In this document: positions 5,712 through 6,968 of the stretch, piece by piece
Position numbering within the stretch: position 1 is the stretch's first letter
How the letters are laid out: each line of letters starts with the position of its first letter
Translations under genes and position numbers: made by a program
Source of the DNA: Geobacteraceae bacterium
Lineage (GTDB): Bacteria > Desulfobacterota > Desulfuromonadia > Desulfuromonadales > Geopsychrobacteraceae
Assembly (NCBI GenBank): GCA_027064785.1
Contig: JAMOPE010000395.1
Coordinates: forward strand, 1 to 6,968
Reading direction: 5' to 3'
Length of the DNA stretch: 6,968 bases
The notes under the pieces: generated by a model
Seen by the model: only the letters and a program-made list of their open reading frames with translations
Told to the model about the DNA's origin: nothing
Databases searched by the model: none

Positions 5712-6692
5712 TTATTCACCCACCGGACGGACATCCCCGGCGAGGATTCTTTCGACTGTCCCATTTTCTAGCTGCAAACGTAGCGCCCCGTCGGGATCAA
5801 GGCCAACAACCGTTCCCGACAGCTTCAGGTTCCCCATATCGACTTCAACAACAGCATTAATCGTATTGCACAGAGATTCCCAGCGCCGGCGAATCGGGAC
5901 AAACCCGTCACGCAAAAATTCATTGTAAAAAAGATCCAGCTTCTCCAGCAAACTGCGAAGAAACAACAACCGATCAACCGGGCGACCAGACTCCAGCAAT
6001 GCGGATGTCGCCCGATAGTTCAGCTCCTGTGGAAATTGTTCGGTCAGCATATTCAGATTAACACCGATGCCAAGGATAACAAAATGGATCTGCTCCGTCT
6101 CGGCATTCATCTCATTGAGCAGTCCGGAGATTTTTGCGCCACCAACCAGAATATCATTTGGCCACTTCACTTTAGCAGTCAAACCACACACGTCATTGAG
6201 TGTTTCGGCGACAGCGACAGCAGAAAGGAACGTTAATTGTGAAGCCTGATGAAGGGGGATGTCAGGACGTAGCAGGATAGAACAGTAAAGGTTGACTCCA
6301 GAGGGGGATTCCCAGCGCCGACCCAGACGACCTCGGCCAGCGCTCTGTCGGTCGGCAACAACGACCGTCCCTTCAACCGCCCCGGCCTCAGCCAGACGGC
6401 GAAGCTCAGTGTTGGTTGAATCAATCTCTGCGTAAGTCACAACAGACGTGCCAAGCAACCGGGTGTTGAGTCTGTTCTCTATTTCAGAAGCCAGCAACAG
6501 ATCAGGAGACGCCAGCAGGCGATAACCGGAAGAATGTTTCGCCTCAATTTCAAAACCGAGATCACGCAGAGCCTTAACCTGTTTCCACACAGCAGCCCGG
6601 GAAATATCAAGCGTGCGGCTGATTTCCTGTCCCGACAGATATTGATCGGGATGACTGCGAAACAAGTTGAGAATTTTGTCACGTGAGGTCAA
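5712..6692 (-). CDS. birA: Bifunctional biotin--[acetyl-CoA-carboxylase] ligase / biotin operon repressor
   Basis: BirA makes biotinyl-5'-AMP and transfers biotin to the acceptor lysine of the carboxylase carrier protein. Class II members also repress biotin genes. This is class II: a winged helix-turn-helix occupies about residues 2-60 (LSGQEISRTLDISRAAVWKQ, then GFEIEAKHSSGYRL). The ligase core follows with DSTN, the biotinyl-AMP loop GRGRLGRRW (about 119-127), KWPND (about 176-180) and GIGVNLN. A C-terminal SH3-like domain ends in GDVRPVGE. I place the start at TTG 6690-6692 (326 aa), because GGGAG lies 5 nt upstream of it. A TTG four codons earlier (6702-6704) has no ribosome binding site. 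It sits 22 nt after nadC and 26 nt before coaX. No biotin synthesis gene is in the window, so its targets must be elsewhere. Confidence 0.95.
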   Translation of the reverse strand: MTSRDKILNLFRSHPDQYLSGQEISRTLDISRAAVWKQVKALRDLGFEIEAKHSSGYRLLASPDLLLASEIENRLNTRLLGTSVVTYAEIDSTNTELRRLAEAGAVEGTVVVADRQSAGRGRLGRRWESPSGVNLYCSILLRPDIPLHQASQLTFLSAVAVAETLNDVCGLTAKVKWPNDILVGGAKISGLLNEMNAETEQIHFVILGIGVNLNMLTEQFPQELNYRATSALLESGRPVDRLLFLRSLLEKLDLFYNEFLRDGFVPIRRRWESLCNTINAVVEVDMGNLKLSGTVVGLDPDGALRLQLENGTVERILAGDVRPVGE

Positions 6693-6697
6693 TGGAT

Positions 6698-6702
6698 CTC
6701 CC
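6698..6702 (-). promoter_or_regulatory. Ribosome binding site that decides the birA start
   Basis: On the minus strand GGGAG is followed by a 5-nt spacer (ATCCA) and then TTG at 6690-6692. The alternative TTG at 6702-6704 overlaps this motif and has only an A/T/C-rich stretch upstream. This spacing is the reason for the shorter 326-residue BirA. Confidence 0.7.
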
Positions 6703-6714
6703 AAATTGGTTGAA

Positions 6715-6968
6715 TCAATTAAATAGCATTGAAATATCGGCCGCCCGTACCGAATGAGTTAAAGCACCAACAGAAATGATGTCAACACCCGTCTCAGCAA
6801 TATCACGAACCCGCTCCAGATTGACACCACCTGAAGCCTCAACCAGTGCCTGACCTGCAATCAGTTCTACCCCCTGACGCATTTCATCAAGAGTCATATT
6901 GTCGAGCATGATGATATCGGCCCCGGCCTGTAACGCTTCGGCAACTTCATTCAAATCGCGGGTTTCGA
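6715..6968 (-). CDS. nadC: Nicotinate-nucleotide pyrophosphorylase (quinolinate phosphoribosyltransferase), C-terminal part
   Basis: NadC converts quinolinate and PRPP to nicotinate mononucleotide, CO2 and PPi in cytoplasmic de novo NAD synthesis. Only the last 83 residues lie in the window. The frame stays open to the right edge, so the TTG at 6952-6954 is an internal Leu codon and not the start. The fragment carries the C-terminal barrel signatures of the family: AGADIIMLDN (fragment residues 14-23, with the conserved Asp), EASGGV (43-48, with the conserved Glu and the phosphate-binding Gly pair) and the closing TGVDIISVGALTHS (59-72). The family is usually about 275-290 residues, so roughly 30% is visible. 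The TGA stop (6715-6717) is 22 nt before the preferred birA start, which suggests one transcript. Nothing looks broken. ModD-type relatives share this fold, but the motifs fit NadC better. Confidence 0.93.
   Translation of the reverse strand, partial: ETRDLNEVAEALQAGADIIMLDNMTLDEMRQGVELIAGQALVEASGGVNLERVRDIAETGVDIISVGALTHSVRAADISMLFN

Noticed and set aside
5142..5860. Short plus-strand frames within coaX and birA
   Set aside because: They lie opposite or across conserved coaX and birA motifs and show no recognisable protein features. They are by-products of codon use in the real genes.
6952..6954. TTG as the start of a short 79-residue gene at the right edge
   Set aside because: The frame is open upstream to the window edge and reads ETRDLNEVAEAL, continuous with NadC family sequence. 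The gene is therefore cut by the edge and not short.
1..6968. CRISPR arrays, insertion sequences, tRNA or rRNA genes
   Set aside because: No regularly spaced repeats, transposase-like protein, terminal inverted repeats, cloverleaf or rRNA-like stretch was seen on either strand.

Overview
The window is a compact run of seven genes, all on the minus strand, so transcription runs from the right edge toward the left edge. Order in the direction of transcription: nadC (C-terminal part only, cut by the right edge), birA, coaX, an EF-G-2-type translational GTPase (fusA-like), a membrane-anchored SPOR-domain protein, an uncharacterised two-domain helical-repeat protein, and a MogA/MoaB-family molybdopterin protein. 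The gaps nadC-birA (22 nt), birA-coaX (26 nt) and repeat protein-mogA (36 nt) are short, and the SPOR and repeat-protein genes overlap by 14 nt. The larger gaps are 98 nt before fusA and 66 nt after it. The region is probably one or two operons.

The organism is probably a deltaproteobacterium of the Desulfuromonadia type (Geobacter/Pelobacter/Desulfuromonas relatives). This rests on protein resemblance remembered for that group: the EF-G-2 paralogue, the repeat protein with its NPRIS / HPRTP / KSRNVS-like repeats, and a type III pantothenate kinase beside birA. It is an inference. Base composition looks balanced in the genes and A+T-richer in the left 240 bases.

Region by region: 6715-6968 is nadC (NAD synthesis); 5712-6692 birA (biotin ligase and repressor, probably starting at a TTG with a good ribosome binding site); 4918-5685 coaX (first step of CoA synthesis); 2747-4819 the EF-G paralogue; 1814-2680 the SPOR protein; 778-1827 the repeat protein; 241-741 mogA/moaB (molybdenum cofactor). 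Four of the seven genes handle coenzymes (NAD, biotin, CoA, Moco). The middle genes belong to translation and, by domain, to the cell envelope.

The left 240 bases hold no gene. They contain three same-strand 9-mers that each differ by one base from the DnaA-box consensus, spaced 12-13 bp apart, a 12-bp tandem repeat, an A+T-rich hairpin and a leftward TATAAT. This could be a DnaA-bound control region or part of a replication origin. The direction of the neighbouring genes argues against a chromosomal origin exactly here.

The points most worth a second look are this DnaA-box cluster, the EF-G paralogue in which the catalytic His after DTPG is Val and the P-loop Asp is Ser, and the uncharacterised repeat protein coupled to the SPOR gene. 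I did not find a clearly new system such as a defence island, CRISPR array or mobile element.
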